Source of the DNA: Alphaproteobacteria bacterium
Lineage (GTDB): Bacteria; Pseudomonadota; Alphaproteobacteria; CAISOG01
Direction: 5' to 3'
NCBI GenBank assembly: GCA_018883285.1
Contig: VEQJ01000039.1
Coordinates: 1 to 8,505, forward strand
DNA length: 8,505 bases
Of the stretch, positions 1-7,151 are shown piece by piece; within the stretch, counting starts at the first letter, position 1, and the number at the start of each line of letters is the position of its first letter. A program made the position numbers and the translations under genes. The notes under the pieces were generated by a model, which was not told where the DNA came from, did no database searches, and saw only the letters and a program-made list of their open reading frames with translations.

Positions 1-456
1 TCAAAAGGGGGCTCAACACCAAAATACATATGGCCGTGGATGCTCATGGTATGCCGCTCCGAACGATTGTTACAGACGGTACCACGCATGATTCTCGCCA
101 AGCGGCCGATTTAATCGATGGATTTAAAGCAGAAAATCTCCTTGCGGATAAGGCTTATGACTGTAATTCTATTATAGAAAAATCGATCCTTCAAGGGATA
201 AATCCTGTTATTCCATCCAAAAGAAATCGAAAAATTCAGCGGGACTACGATCAAGATTTGTACAAAATAAGGCATCTTGTTGAAAATGCTTTTCTTCATT
301 TGAAACAATGGCGTGGAATTGCCACGCGATACCTTAAAAACACAAAATCTTTCCTCGCCGCTGTCCATATCCGATGCATCATTATGTGGGCAAAAATCTC
401 GTGACTACACTATCTAATTCTGGGGCTGTTAAATCTAAATGCGGCGGACTGTGATC
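1..456 (+). mobile_element. IS5-family insertion sequence, right-hand part
   Basis: This is the 3' portion of an IS5-family element, cut by the window start. It comprises the end of the transposase ORFB (stop at 402-404) plus a short non-coding right end. The exact right boundary is not resolved. A segment at about 437-456 (AAATGCGGCGGACTGTGATC) is an imperfect inverted counterpart of the left-end sequence near 8377-8392 (GGAACTGTCGACATTC), sharing the AATG and AC-GT blocks with a short gap, so I place the end near 450-456. A 9-bp direct repeat CTGGGGCTG at 420-428 and 462-470 also lies at this edge. The gene frame that reappears from 455 onward fits insertion into a coding sequence. The family call is strong, the boundary weak. 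Confidence 0.7.
3..404 (+). CDS. IS5-family transposase ORFB, 5'-truncated by window edge
   Basis: This is the C-terminal part of a DDE transposase that cuts and rejoins IS ends. The frame is open from position 3, upstream of the first visible ATG at 30, and begins with KRGLNTKIHMAVDAHG, the conserved block of IS5/IS427-type ORFB proteins; the true start lies left of the window. The second catalytic aspartate is in LLADKAYD (Asp codon 147-149). The glutamate is in HLVENAF (Glu codon 282-284), inside a perfect YREK signature: Y, two residues, R, three, E, six, K. The first catalytic Asp (DST-type motif) would be upstream and is not visible. The protein ends normally at TGA 402-404. No frameshift is seen in the visible part, so it may be functional if the rest is intact. 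Base composition is more AT-rich than the housekeeping genes. Confidence 0.88.
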   Translation, partial: KRGLNTKIHMAVDAHGMPLRTIVTDGTTHDSRQAADLIDGFKAENLLADKAYDCNSIIEKSILQGINPVIPSKRNRKIQRDYDQDLYKIRHLVENAFLHLKQWRGIATRYLKNTKSFLAAVHIRCIIMWAKIS

Positions 457-631
457 AAAAACTGGGGCTGAGGCGCCATTGCAGCTTTTTGTTGAAACGC
501 TGCCCAATAGCGTGCAGCATCGCATTGCAGAAATTGACGATGATCACCCCCTGGACAATACCGCTGAACTCAGCGTACCCGCTGGCCAGTTGGTGGCAAC
601 CGTGGGAATGGCCATGGGCGATCCGCTATAG
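455..631 (+). pseudogene. 3' remnant of an unidentified gene truncated by the IS
   Basis: An open frame runs from 455 (just after an in-frame TGA at 452-454) to TAG at 629-631. It has no start codon near its beginning, but its composition is clearly protein-like: from about 473 it reads APLQLFVETLPN, then an acidic stretch around AEIDDDHPL, and ends VATVGMAMGDPL. GC-rich codon use matches the host genes, not the IS. The simplest reading is the last ~50 codons of a chromosomal gene whose 5' part was separated by the IS to the left. It is convergent with cysS, whose stop codon lies 24 bp downstream. I do not recognise the family and propose no function. It could be a chance open frame, but its residue make-up argues against that. 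Confidence 0.5.
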
Positions 632-655
632 CCGCTTTTTCCAACTGGTGGGGGG

Positions 656-2287
656 CTAACCCGTGCGCCAATCGGGGTCGTGTGGGCGTTTGTACAGGGT
701 GGTGCCGTCGGCGGTATCCTGAATCAGGATATTGTGGCTGGTTAGGGTTTGTTTGATGGTGTCGGCGGCGGCAAAGTCGCGGGCGGCGCGGGCGGTTTGC
801 CGTTGATGCAGCAGGGCGGCAATCTGCCCATCCTGCAACCCATCATCCCCCCCCGTTGCGGGCGCGGCGGTTGACCCCGTATCTTTAGTGGCGGCGGGCA
901 TCGCCCGAAAAAACGCGCTGGGCGCATCGGCGAACAGACCCAACAGCCTGCCCCCCGCCAACAGCTGTATCAAGGCTTGTTCCTTGCCGTCAGCCGCATC
1001 TCCTGCAGCACCCTTGCCGTTCGCTTTACCCCCCCGCGCCTGCTGATACAGCGCGGTCAGGCGGCTAATCGCCAGCGGGGTGTTCAAATCGTCCAGCAGC
1101 GCCAAGCGCACGGGGTTGTCGGGTGTTGCCACCACCTCCTGCTGCTGCTGCCAAAAATCATCGCCTGACGCGCCGCCCGCCTGATGAAACAGGCTGTAAC
1201 AATCCTCAATCAGGCCATCATGCTGGCTGGCAGGCTCTATCCCCCTATCCCCCACATTTGGCCAGTTCAGCGGTTGGCGGTAGTGGGCACTCAGCAGTTG
1301 CAGCCGAACCGCCTGCGGCTGGCGCAACAGCACCACCGCATCCTCCTCATCGACCGCCGCCGTTTGCCGCCAGCATTGCCAGGCGTAGCGGAAATTGCCC
1401 AGGCTCTTGCTCATTTTCTCACCCCCCACCGTCAAAAACCCGTTGTGCAGCCAGGTGTGCGCCAGGACGGGGGTGTCGTGGGCGCAACGGCTTTGGGCGA
1501 TTTCGTTCTCGTGATGGGGGAATTTCAGGTCGGCGCCGCCCGCATGAATGTCAATCTCATCCCCCAGCACCGCCGCGATCATCGCCGAACATTCGATATG
1601 CCACCCTGGCCGCCCATGACACCAGGGGGAATCGAAACTGGCGCCCGCAATCGGGGGGGATGGTTTCCACAGCACGAAATCACAGGGATCCTGCTTATAC
1701 GGCGCCACCTCCACCCGCGCGCCCGCCACCATCTCCTCCACCCGCCGTTTGGCCAGTTGGCCATAGTCGGCAAAGCTTTTGACCGCGAACAGCACATGCC
1801 CCTCAGCGACATAGGCATGGCCGCGATCCAGCAGGCGTTGAATCAGGGCGATGATCGCCGGCATATTCTCCCGCGCGCGTGGTTGCAGCGTGGGGGGCAG
1901 GCAGCCTAACGCCGCCAGATCGCGGTTATAGGCGGCGGCGTAAAAATCGGTCAGCTGGTCGATGGTTTGATTGCCCGCCTGACTCTGCTGTTCTTGCTGC
2001 TCTTGCTGATCCTGCCGGTGCTGCTCCTGAAAGCGGGCGATAATCTTGTCATCAACATCGGTGATGTTGCGGGCATAGACCACCCCATCCGCCCCATACA
2101 CATCACGCAACAGGCGGAACAGCACGTCAAACACCACCGCGCTGCGGGCATTGCCGATATGGGCATAGTCGTAAACCGTTGGCCCGCAAACATAAACCGT
2201 CACCCGTTTGGGATCGGCGGGCACAAACAGCTCCTTACGGCCGGTCAGGCTGTTAAAAAGCTTAAGGGTGGGGTTGGCAATCGTCAT
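656..2287 (-). CDS. cysS: cysteinyl-tRNA synthetase (class I), enlarged by inserts
   Basis: Charges tRNA-Cys with cysteine in the cytoplasm at the expense of ATP. The Rossmann catalytic core carries YVCGPTVYDYAHIGNAR (residues 32-48), containing the HIGN signature at 43-46, and the KMSKS signature at 291-295. Zinc ligands that bind the cysteine thiol are all present: Cys34, Cys233 (HIECSAM), His258 and Glu262 (FPHHENE). The anticodon-binding helical part includes LLSAHYRQPLNW (331-342) and the C-terminal ARDFAAADTIKQTL block (502-515). At 543 residues it is about 80 longer than the usual ~460. The extra length sits in a Gln/Glu-rich insert (about 87-107), a segment right after KMSKS (about 299-325), a 343-390 segment with four consecutive Gln, and Gly/Ala-rich stretches near 418-436 and 462-486. 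The ATG at 2287 is preceded by AGGATAATTGGGGT, with AGGA as a plausible but spaced-out RBS. It is divergent from secA. Confidence 0.97.
   Translation of the reverse strand: MTIANPTLKLFNSLTGRKELFVPADPKRVTVYVCGPTVYDYAHIGNARSAVVFDVLFRLLRDVYGADGVVYARNITDVDDKIIARFQEQHRQDQQEQQEQQSQAGNQTIDQLTDFYAAAYNRDLAALGCLPPTLQPRARENMPAIIALIQRLLDRGHAYVAEGHVLFAVKSFADYGQLAKRRVEEMVAGARVEVAPYKQDPCDFVLWKPSPPIAGASFDSPWCHGRPGWHIECSAMIAAVLGDEIDIHAGGADLKFPHHENEIAQSRCAHDTPVLAHTWLHNGFLTVGGEKMSKSLGNFRYAWQCWRQTAAVDEEDAVVLLRQPQAVRLQLLSAHYRQPLNWPNVGDRGIEPASQHDGLIEDCYSLFHQAGGASGDDFWQQQQEVVATPDNPVRLALLDDLNTPLAISRLTALYQQARGGKANGKGAAGDAADGKEQALIQLLAGGRLLGLFADAPSAFFRAMPAATKDTGSTAAPATGGDDGLQDGQIAALLHQRQTARAARDFAAADTIKQTLTSHNILIQDTADGTTLYKRPHDPDWRTG
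1978..2031 (-). repeat. CAG/CAA-rich trinucleotide tract encoding a poly-Gln/Glu insert in CysRS
   Basis: On the plus strand this stretch is dominated by CTG, TTG and CTC triplets. Read on the coding strand it becomes CAG/CAA/GAG codons encoding a run that is mostly Gln and Glu (about residues 86-103 of CysRS). It lies directly after the conserved ITDVDDKI motif, where most CysRS proteins have only a short connection. Imperfect triplet repetition suggests growth by slippage. A second, shorter CAG run (four Gln codons) lies at about 1138-1150. Confidence 0.6.
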
Positions 2288-2320
2288 ACCCCAATTATCC
2301 TGATTTTTGGCGCGGCCGCA

Positions 2321-2350
2321 AATATAAGCTGCAAAGCCTCGATGTGACGG
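2321..2350 (-). promoter_or_regulatory. candidate cysS promoter
   Basis: On the minus strand a good -10 hexamer TATATT (plus-strand 2321-2326) follows a weak -35 CCGTCA (plus-strand 2345-2350) with an 18-nt spacer. Transcription would begin around 2314, giving a leader of roughly 27 nt ahead of the ATG at 2287. This rests on motif resemblance only. The -10 is one mismatch from consensus; the -35 matches at three of six positions. Confidence 0.3.
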
Positions 2351-2367
2351 ACTGCATCAGGCTGTTG

Positions 2368-2397
2368 TTGACGGCGGCGGGGCAGGCAGGGTACCAA
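2368..2397 (+). promoter_or_regulatory. candidate secA promoter
   Basis: TTGACG at 2368-2373 is one mismatch from the -35 consensus. The best -10 at an acceptable distance is TACCAA (2392-2397, 18-nt spacer), which is poor. It lies about 90 bp upstream of the secA ATG in the 201-bp region shared with the divergent cysS gene. No secM-like upstream ORF or arrest sequence is evident in this interval, and no riboswitch or attenuator was recognised. Confidence 0.25.
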
Positions 2398-2488
2398 TAG
2401 GGGCTTATGGGATTTATGGGTTGGTGGGCGATTTCTCCACCCCATCCAGCGTCCAGGCGAGAAATTTTCTGTAAAGGTTTGAAAAAAG

Positions 2489-5218
2489 ATGTTTGCTGCT
2501 ATCGTGCAACGGCTGTTGGGATCCGCCAACGAACGCACCCTTAACCGTTTTCGCCCGCTGGTGCAGCAAATTAACGCGCTGGAGCCTGAGGTGGCCGCGT
2601 TAAGCGATGCCGGGTTGCAGGCGCGCACTGCGACGTTTCGCCAGCAGTTGGCGGCGGGCGCCAAGCTAGACGACCTGCTGGTTCCCGCTTTTGCGACCGT
2701 GCGGGAGGCCGCCAAGCGCACCCTGGGGCAACGGCATTATGATGTGCAGCTGTTGGGCGGTTGCGTGCTGCACCACGGCATGATTGCCGAGATGAAAACG
2801 GGTGAGGGCAAAACCCTGGTTGCCACCCTGCCCGTCTATCTTAACGCGCTGACCGGTAGGGGCGTGCATGTGGTGACGGTCAACGACTATCTGGCGCGGC
2901 GCGATGCCGAATGGATGGCGCAGGTGTATCGCTTTTTGGGGCTAACCGTTGATTCGATTGTATCGGGACTGAACGATGCGGAGCGGCACACCGCCTATAG
3001 CGCCGATATTACCTATGGCACCAACAACCAGTTCGGTTTTGACTACATGCGCGACAACATGAAGTTCCGCCTGCAGGATCGGGTGATGCGCCCCTTTAAC
3101 TTTGCCATTGTCGATGAGGTCGACAGCATTTTGATTGATGAGGCGCGCACGCCCCTGATTATCTCTGGCCAGGCGGAGGATTCCTCAGCCCTGTACATGA
3201 CCATGGCCAAGCTGATTCCGCAATTGGGCACTGAGGATGTAGAGGTCGATGAAAAGCTGCGCACCGCCGTGCTGACTGAGGTTGGGGCAGAGCGGTTGGA
3301 GCAGCGGATGCAGGCGGCCGGACTGATTCAAGAGGGCGGGCTGTATGACCTGCAAAATGTTCAGATGGTGCATTATGTTAATCAGGCGCTTAAGGCCGAA
3401 AAGATCTTTAAGCGTGACGTTGATTACATCATCAAAGATGGCAAGGTGGTGATTATCGATGAGTTCACCGGCCGCATGATGGAGGATCGCCGCTACTCCG
3501 GCGGACTGCATCAGGCGTTGGAGGCCAAAGAGCGGGTGGCGATTCAAAACGAAAATCAAACCCTAGCCACCATCACCTTTCAAAACTATTTCCGCCTGTA
3601 CCCCAAATTGGCGGGGATGACCGGCACCGCCATGACCGAGGCGGCGGAGTTTTTCGAGATTTACAAATTGGAAGTGGTGGAAATGCCCACCAACCTGCCC
3701 GTTCAGCGTCAGGATGCTGAGGATGAAATTTACCGCAGCGCTAAGGAGAAGAGTGAGGCGGTGTTGAAGCTGATTGAGGAATGCTACAACCGCCGCCAGC
3801 CGGTGTTGGTCGGCACGGTTTCGATTGAAAAGTCGGAAGTGTTGGCGGCGATGCTGAAAAAGAAAAAAATCCCGCACCAGGTGTTGAACGCCCGCCACCA
3901 TGAGCGTGAGGCGGAAATCGTGGCGGAGGCGGGTCGCCCTGGCGCTGTTACCATCGCCACCAACATGGCGGGGCGCGGTACCGACATCCAGCTGGGCGGT
4001 AGTTTGGAGCAGCGCTGCAAAACCCAAATCCCCGCCAATGCGACACCAGAGCAGCAGGCAGAGATGCGGGCGAAAATTCAGGCGGAGATTGCCGCCGACA
4101 AGCAAATCGCCTTGGCCGCGGGCGGTCTGTACGTCATCGGCACGGAGCGGCACGAAAGCCGTAGGATTGATAACCAGTTGCGCGGTCGTTCCGGGCGGCA
4201 GGGGGATCCAGGCGCCTCGCGATTCTTTATCAGTTTGGAAGACGATCTGATGCGAATCTTTGGATCGGAGCGGATGGACAGCATGTTGCAACGGCTGGGG
4301 ATGCCCTATGGGGAGGCGATTTCGCACCCCTGGGTCAGCAAGGCGTTGGAAAAAGCCCAACAGCGGGTGGAGGCCAACAACTTTGAACGCCGCAAATGGC
4401 TGTTGCGCTATGACGATGTTATCAACGCCCAGCGCAAAATGGTCTATGAGCAGCGATCCCAAATTATTGACAGCGATAATATCGAACAATGGATTGCCAA
4501 CATGCACCAAGAGGTGGTGGAGGATACCGTTAGCAAATTTGTGCCACCCGAAAGCTATCCCGAACAATGGGATATTGAGGGCTTGGGGGAGGAGGCTCGG
4601 CGACTGCTGAACCTCGACCTGCCGCTGGCCGAATGGGCAGCGCAGGAGGGGGCGGGCCCCGCCGATATTTTGGAACAGGTGCGCGACCATGCCTTGGCCT
4701 ATATGAAAAACCACCTGGCAGCGTTTCCGCCAGAGCTTTGCCGCCTGGCCGCGCAAAAAATCCTGTTGGATGAGTTGGATAAGGGGTGGCGCGATCACCT
4801 GTCGCAGCTGGATCACCTGCGTGAGGGGATCGGGCTGCGTGCCTATGGCCAGCGCGATCCGCTAAGCGAGTTTAAGCGTGAGGCGTTTATTTTCTTTGAG
4901 GCCATGTTGGCTGAGGTGCGGGAAAACGCGGTGGCCACCATGTCACGCCTGGAAATCCGCCTGAACATGCCGCAATCCTTGCCTGAAGGGATGGTGTTGG
5001 CGGCGGGCAGCGGTTTGCCCCGCGCTATGCGTGAAGTGACCGGGCAGGGGGGCGCGCAAATGCCGCCGACGGCGGGCAGTCCTGGCAATGTTGCCTCTCT
5101 AGGCGGGCAAATGGGCGGGCAGGTACCCGTGACGATGACCCTGAACCGTGCCGCCCGCCGCCGCAGTGAGAAGCTGCAACGTGACCCCGCCGCCAGCAAA
5201 ACGCCCGTAGCCAAATAG
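2489..5218 (+). CDS. secA: preprotein translocase ATPase SecA, lacking the C-terminal zinc motif
   Basis: The ATP-driven motor pushes unfolded preproteins through SecYEG at the inner membrane. Nucleotide-binding domain 1 has Walker A GEGKT (105-109) and Walker B DEVD (209-212), followed by the SecA signature [15 protein letters not shown]. The preprotein-crosslinking region spans about 221-370. Domain 2 carries AGMTGTA (375-381), [10 protein letters not shown] (491-500) and [13 protein letters not shown] (563-575). The helical scaffold and two-helix-finger region follow, including [15 protein letters not shown] (786-800). The ~40-residue insert after [10 protein letters not shown] (about 504-545) is of alphaproteobacterial type. 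Length (909) is normal, but the C-terminus after residue ~830 is a Gly/Met/Gln/Pro-rich linker ending in a basic [13 protein letters not shown] segment. The usual CxCxSGKKxKxCHG zinc-binding tail is absent. The ATG at 2489 follows AAAGG at 2473-2477 (11-nt spacing). The gene is monocistronic by layout and convergent with the exonuclease gene. Confidence 0.98.
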   Translation: MFAAIVQRLLGSANERTLNRFRPLVQQINALEPEVAALSDAGLQARTATFRQQLAAGAKLDDLLVPAFATVREAAKRTLGQRHYDVQLLGGCVLHHGMIAEMKTGEGKTLVATLPVYLNALTGRGVHVVTVNDYLARRDAEWMAQVYRFLGLTVDSIVSGLNDAERHTAYSADITYGTNNQFGFDYMRDNMKFRLQDRVMRPFNFAIVDEVDSILIDEARTPLIISGQAEDSSALYMTMAKLIPQLGTEDVEVDEKLRTAVLTEVGAERLEQRMQAAGLIQEGGLYDLQNVQMVHYVNQALKAEKIFKRDVDYIIKDGKVVIIDEFTGRMMEDRRYSGGLHQALEAKERVAIQNENQTLATITFQNYFRLYPKLAGMTGTAMTEAAEFFEIYKLEVVEMPTNLPVQRQDAEDEIYRSAKEKSEAVLKLIEECYNRRQPVLVGTVSIEKSEVLAAMLKKKKIPHQVLNARHHEREAEIVAEAGRPGAVTIATNMAGRGTDIQLGGSLEQRCKTQIPANATPEQQAEMRAKIQAEIAADKQIALAAGGLYVIGTERHESRRIDNQLRGRSGRQGDPGASRFFISLEDDLMRIFGSERMDSMLQRLGMPYGEAISHPWVSKALEKAQQRVEANNFERRKWLLRYDDVINAQRKMVYEQRSQIIDSDNIEQWIANMHQEVVEDTVSKFVPPESYPEQWDIEGLGEEARRLLNLDLPLAEWAAQEGAGPADILEQVRDHALAYMKNHLAAFPPELCRLAAQKILLDELDKGWRDHLSQLDHLREGIGLRAYGQRDPLSEFKREAFIFFEAMLAEVRENAVATMSRLEIRLNMPQSLPEGMVLAAGSGLPRAMREVTGQGGAQMPPTAGSPGNVASLGGQMGGQVPVTMTLNRAARRRSEKLQRDPAASKTPVAK

Positions 5219-5290
5219 GGCGGCTGTCTGGTTTTCGGCACTGTTGGGCAATTCAGGCGGTGGCCAAATTGATGGTTGATGACGGTGCAA

Positions 5291-6079
5291 TTAAGCCGTC
5301 AGCTGCACCACCACCGGCACATGGTCGGATGGTTGCGGTGATCCGCGCTGTTGCGTCAGGATGGTCGCGCTGTGCAGGCGGGGCAGCAGGTCGGGCGACA
5401 GCCAGGCATGATCGATCCGCCGCCCCCGATTGCTGGCCTGCCAATCCTGGGCGCGATAGCTCCACCAACTGAACAGCTTGGTTGGCGGTGGGGTCAGGTG
5501 GCGCACGGCATCCACCAGCCCGCTGGCCTGTTGCAGCTTGTCATAGGCCGCCACCTCGACAGGGGTATGGCAAACCACGGTCAACAGCTGTTTGTGATTC
5601 CACACATCGTCGGGCAGGGGGGCAACGTTCAGATCGCCAACCAGCAGGGTGGGGGGCAGCGGTTTGGGCTGCGCCGCGAACCAATCGGCCAGTTCTGCAT
5701 AGAATTGCAGCTTATGGGCGAATTTGTCATTGACCGCCGCATCGGGCACGTCACCGCCCGCGGGGATGTAGAGGTTGTGCAGGCGGATGCCATCAATGCT
5801 AACGCTGACATGGCGGGCATCCATGCGTTGGCACCAATCGTGCCGTTGCGGCTGGCTGATCGGCAGGCGGCTGGCAATCGCCACGCCGTTGTAGCTTTTG
5901 ATGCCCGCAAATTGCAGGTGGTGATAGCCGTGCTCCAGAAAAAAGCTGGTCGGGAAATCGCCATCCTGCACTTTAGTTTCTTGCAAGCACAGCACGTCGG
6001 GCTGCTGATCGGCTATCAGCACGGCCAGTTGCGGAAGGCGTAGGCGCAGTGAATTGATGTTCCAGGACAGGGTTTTCAT
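5291..6079 (-). CDS. xthA: exonuclease III / AP endonuclease (EEP family)
   Basis: A DNA-repair nuclease that cuts the backbone at abasic sites and removes 3' blocking groups (base excision repair). The 262 residues match the usual ~255-270. The Mg-dependent endonuclease/exonuclease/phosphatase fold motifs are complete: WNINSLR (Asn7), LCLQETKV (Glu34), LYIPAGG (Tyr104), VGDLNVAP (Asp149, Asn151), RIDHAWLS (Asp223) and the final catalytic SDHVPV (Asp252, His253). FSWWSYRAQ (203-211) is the substrate-side loop typical of ExoIII. The ATG overlaps the stop of the upstream hydrolase gene as ATGA (6076-6079). No Shine-Dalgarno is visible before it, so translation probably depends on coupling to the upstream gene. 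The TAA at 5291-5293 lies 72 bp from the convergent secA stop. XthA versus the close paralogue ExoA cannot be settled by eye. Confidence 0.93.
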   Translation of the reverse strand: MKTLSWNINSLRLRLPQLAVLIADQQPDVLCLQETKVQDGDFPTSFFLEHGYHHLQFAGIKSYNGVAIASRLPISQPQRHDWCQRMDARHVSVSIDGIRLHNLYIPAGGDVPDAAVNDKFAHKLQFYAELADWFAAQPKPLPPTLLVGDLNVAPLPDDVWNHKQLLTVVCHTPVEVAAYDKLQQASGLVDAVRHLTPPPTKLFSWWSYRAQDWQASNRGRRIDHAWLSPDLLPRLHSATILTQQRGSPQPSDHVPVVVQLTA

Positions 6080-6933
6080 GATGGCATCGGCTGTGGCCGT
6101 TGCGCCTTAAACCGTTCGACCGCCTGCCCAAAAGCCTGAAAGATGGCGCGACCCACCGCGCAATCATTGCCCGCCCCCCATTCGGGGTGCCATTGCAGCC
6201 CCAGCACAAAACGGTCGCGATCCTGGTGACTGACCGCCTCAATCACCCCGTCGGGGGCAATCGCCTCAACCACCAGGCCGTCGGCCAGCGCGTCGACACC
6301 CTGGGCATGTTGCGAATTCACCATCATGTCGGTGGTTTGCAACAGCTGGCTTAGCATGCCATCAGGGGTCAGGGTAACACTGTGAACGGGGGCAAAGCGC
6401 ACCTCATCCGGGTCACGCATATTGCCCTGATGGGTAAGGGCGCCCTGCAGGGCATGGATATTTTGATGCAGCGTGCCGCCCAGGGCGACGTTAAGCTCTT
6501 GAATTCCCCGACAAATGGCCAGCACGGGTACGCCCGCCGCCACCGCCGCCCGCACCAGCGGCAGGGTGGTGTCATCGCGCGCGCGATCCAACGGCATTGC
6601 GGGATCGTTATGAGGGGGCGATTCCCCTGCTGAGGCGGGGATGGGCATGGGGGGGCAGGGTTGATCCAAAACGCCGCCGCCACAAGCCGATGGATTCCAG
6701 GCCGCCTGGCACCCATAGCGGGCGGGCTCAACCATGCTGGGACTGCCCGTCAGCAGCAGGCCAGAAATATGTTGCAGGTAAATTTCGGCATCCAAACGCT
6801 GGCCAATCGCGGGCAACAACACGGGCACGCCAACCCGATTGGCGACAATCGCCTGCATATAGCGGTCGCGGGTGTGATGAATACGGTCGCCCGCCAACCA
6901 ATCCAGACAGCATGTTACCCCAATCAACCCCAT
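6076..6933 (-). CDS. gamma-glutamyl-gamma-aminobutyrate hydrolase-like protein (peptidase C26, class I glutamine amidotransferase fold)
   Basis: A probable cytoplasmic hydrolase that cleaves gamma-glutamyl amide bonds; relatives include PuuD of putrescine degradation. The nucleophile elbow is AICRGIQELNVALGGTLHQ, with Cys141; the catalytic His249 and Glu251 lie in GLQWHPEW (245-252). A conserved VNSQHAQ (205-211) and the N-terminal TGSPSMVEPARYG (62-74) also match the family. The 285 residues exceed the usual ~250. The excess is a Pro/Gly/Cys-rich segment at about 75-110, before the conserved ARDDTTLPLVRAA helix. The ATG at 6933 is preceded by AGGAAGG about 11 nt upstream. It is the first gene of a two-gene operon with the exonuclease gene (4-bp ATGA overlap). 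No polyamine genes are nearby, so the substrate is unproven and I do not assign puuD. Confidence 0.88.
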   Translation of the reverse strand: MGLIGVTCCLDWLAGDRIHHTRDRYMQAIVANRVGVPVLLPAIGQRLDAEIYLQHISGLLLTGSPSMVEPARYGCQAAWNPSACGGGVLDQPCPPMPIPASAGESPPHNDPAMPLDRARDDTTLPLVRAAVAAGVPVLAICRGIQELNVALGGTLHQNIHALQGALTHQGNMRDPDEVRFAPVHSVTLTPDGMLSQLLQTTDMMVNSQHAQGVDALADGLVVEAIAPDGVIEAVSHQDRDRFVLGLQWHPEWGAGNDCAVGRAIFQAFGQAVERFKAQRPQPMPS

Positions 6934-7081
6934 CTGCCCAACCGCCTTCCTATCGCCATCATCAATCCAATCCTGTTTTTATGCCTGTATCCACCATCCA
7001 TACCGCCAACTTTAGCAAACTTTTCCCGCAAAGGTAGCCCCCCTGCACCACCTTGCCTGATCTCCCTTAATCCCCCCGCTA

Positions 7082-7118
7082 ATGCAAAAAGCTGCAAAAA
7101 ATTCTTGACATTTTGCAT
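7082..7118. promoter_or_regulatory. inverted repeat spanning the -35 of the AT-rich gene, possible operator
   Basis: A perfect 8-bp inverted repeat, ATGCAAAA at 7082-7089 and TTTTGCAT at 7111-7118, is separated by 21 nt that contain the TTGACA -35. A further direct copy, TGCAAAA, occurs at 7093-7099. Repeated TGCAAAA-type half-sites around a promoter resemble a regulator-binding site. The region is AT-rich, so chance matches are easier here. Confidence 0.35.
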
Positions 7119-7134
7119 AAAAATTTAAAAATAT
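7105..7134 (+). promoter_or_regulatory. sigma70-like promoter of the AT-rich orphan gene
   Basis: A consensus -35 TTGACA lies at 7105-7110. The -10 is less clear: TAAAAA at 7126-7131 (15-nt spacer) or AAATAT at 7129-7134 (18-nt spacer). Transcription would start near 7140, leaving a leader of only about 10-25 nt. This placement excludes the upstream in-frame TTG at 7113 as the translation start, because it sits inside the promoter. Confidence 0.5.
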
Positions 7135-7151
7135 GTTTTCAATATTTACAT

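Noticed and set aside
1184..1909. 241-codon plus-strand frame opposite cysS, and a 230-codon frame opposite xthA (5351-6043)
   Set aside because: Both are shadows of genes with complete catalytic motifs on the other strand; no RBS or protein-like motifs support them.
3563..4816. Long (417-codon) open frame on the minus strand inside secA
   Set aside because: It lies antisense to strongly conserved SecA motifs, has no recognisable domain, and is explained by GC-rich codon bias keeping the opposite strand open.
5281..5310. Small hairpins (GACGG/CCGTC and GGTGCA/TGCACC) between secA and xthA as a terminator
   Set aside because: The stems are short, overlap each other and the xthA coding end, and lack a following T-run on either strand.
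7113..7115. TTG as start of the AT-rich gene
   Set aside because: It lies between the -35 and -10 of the best promoter, so it would not be in the mRNA; ATGs at 7152 and 7164 are preferred.
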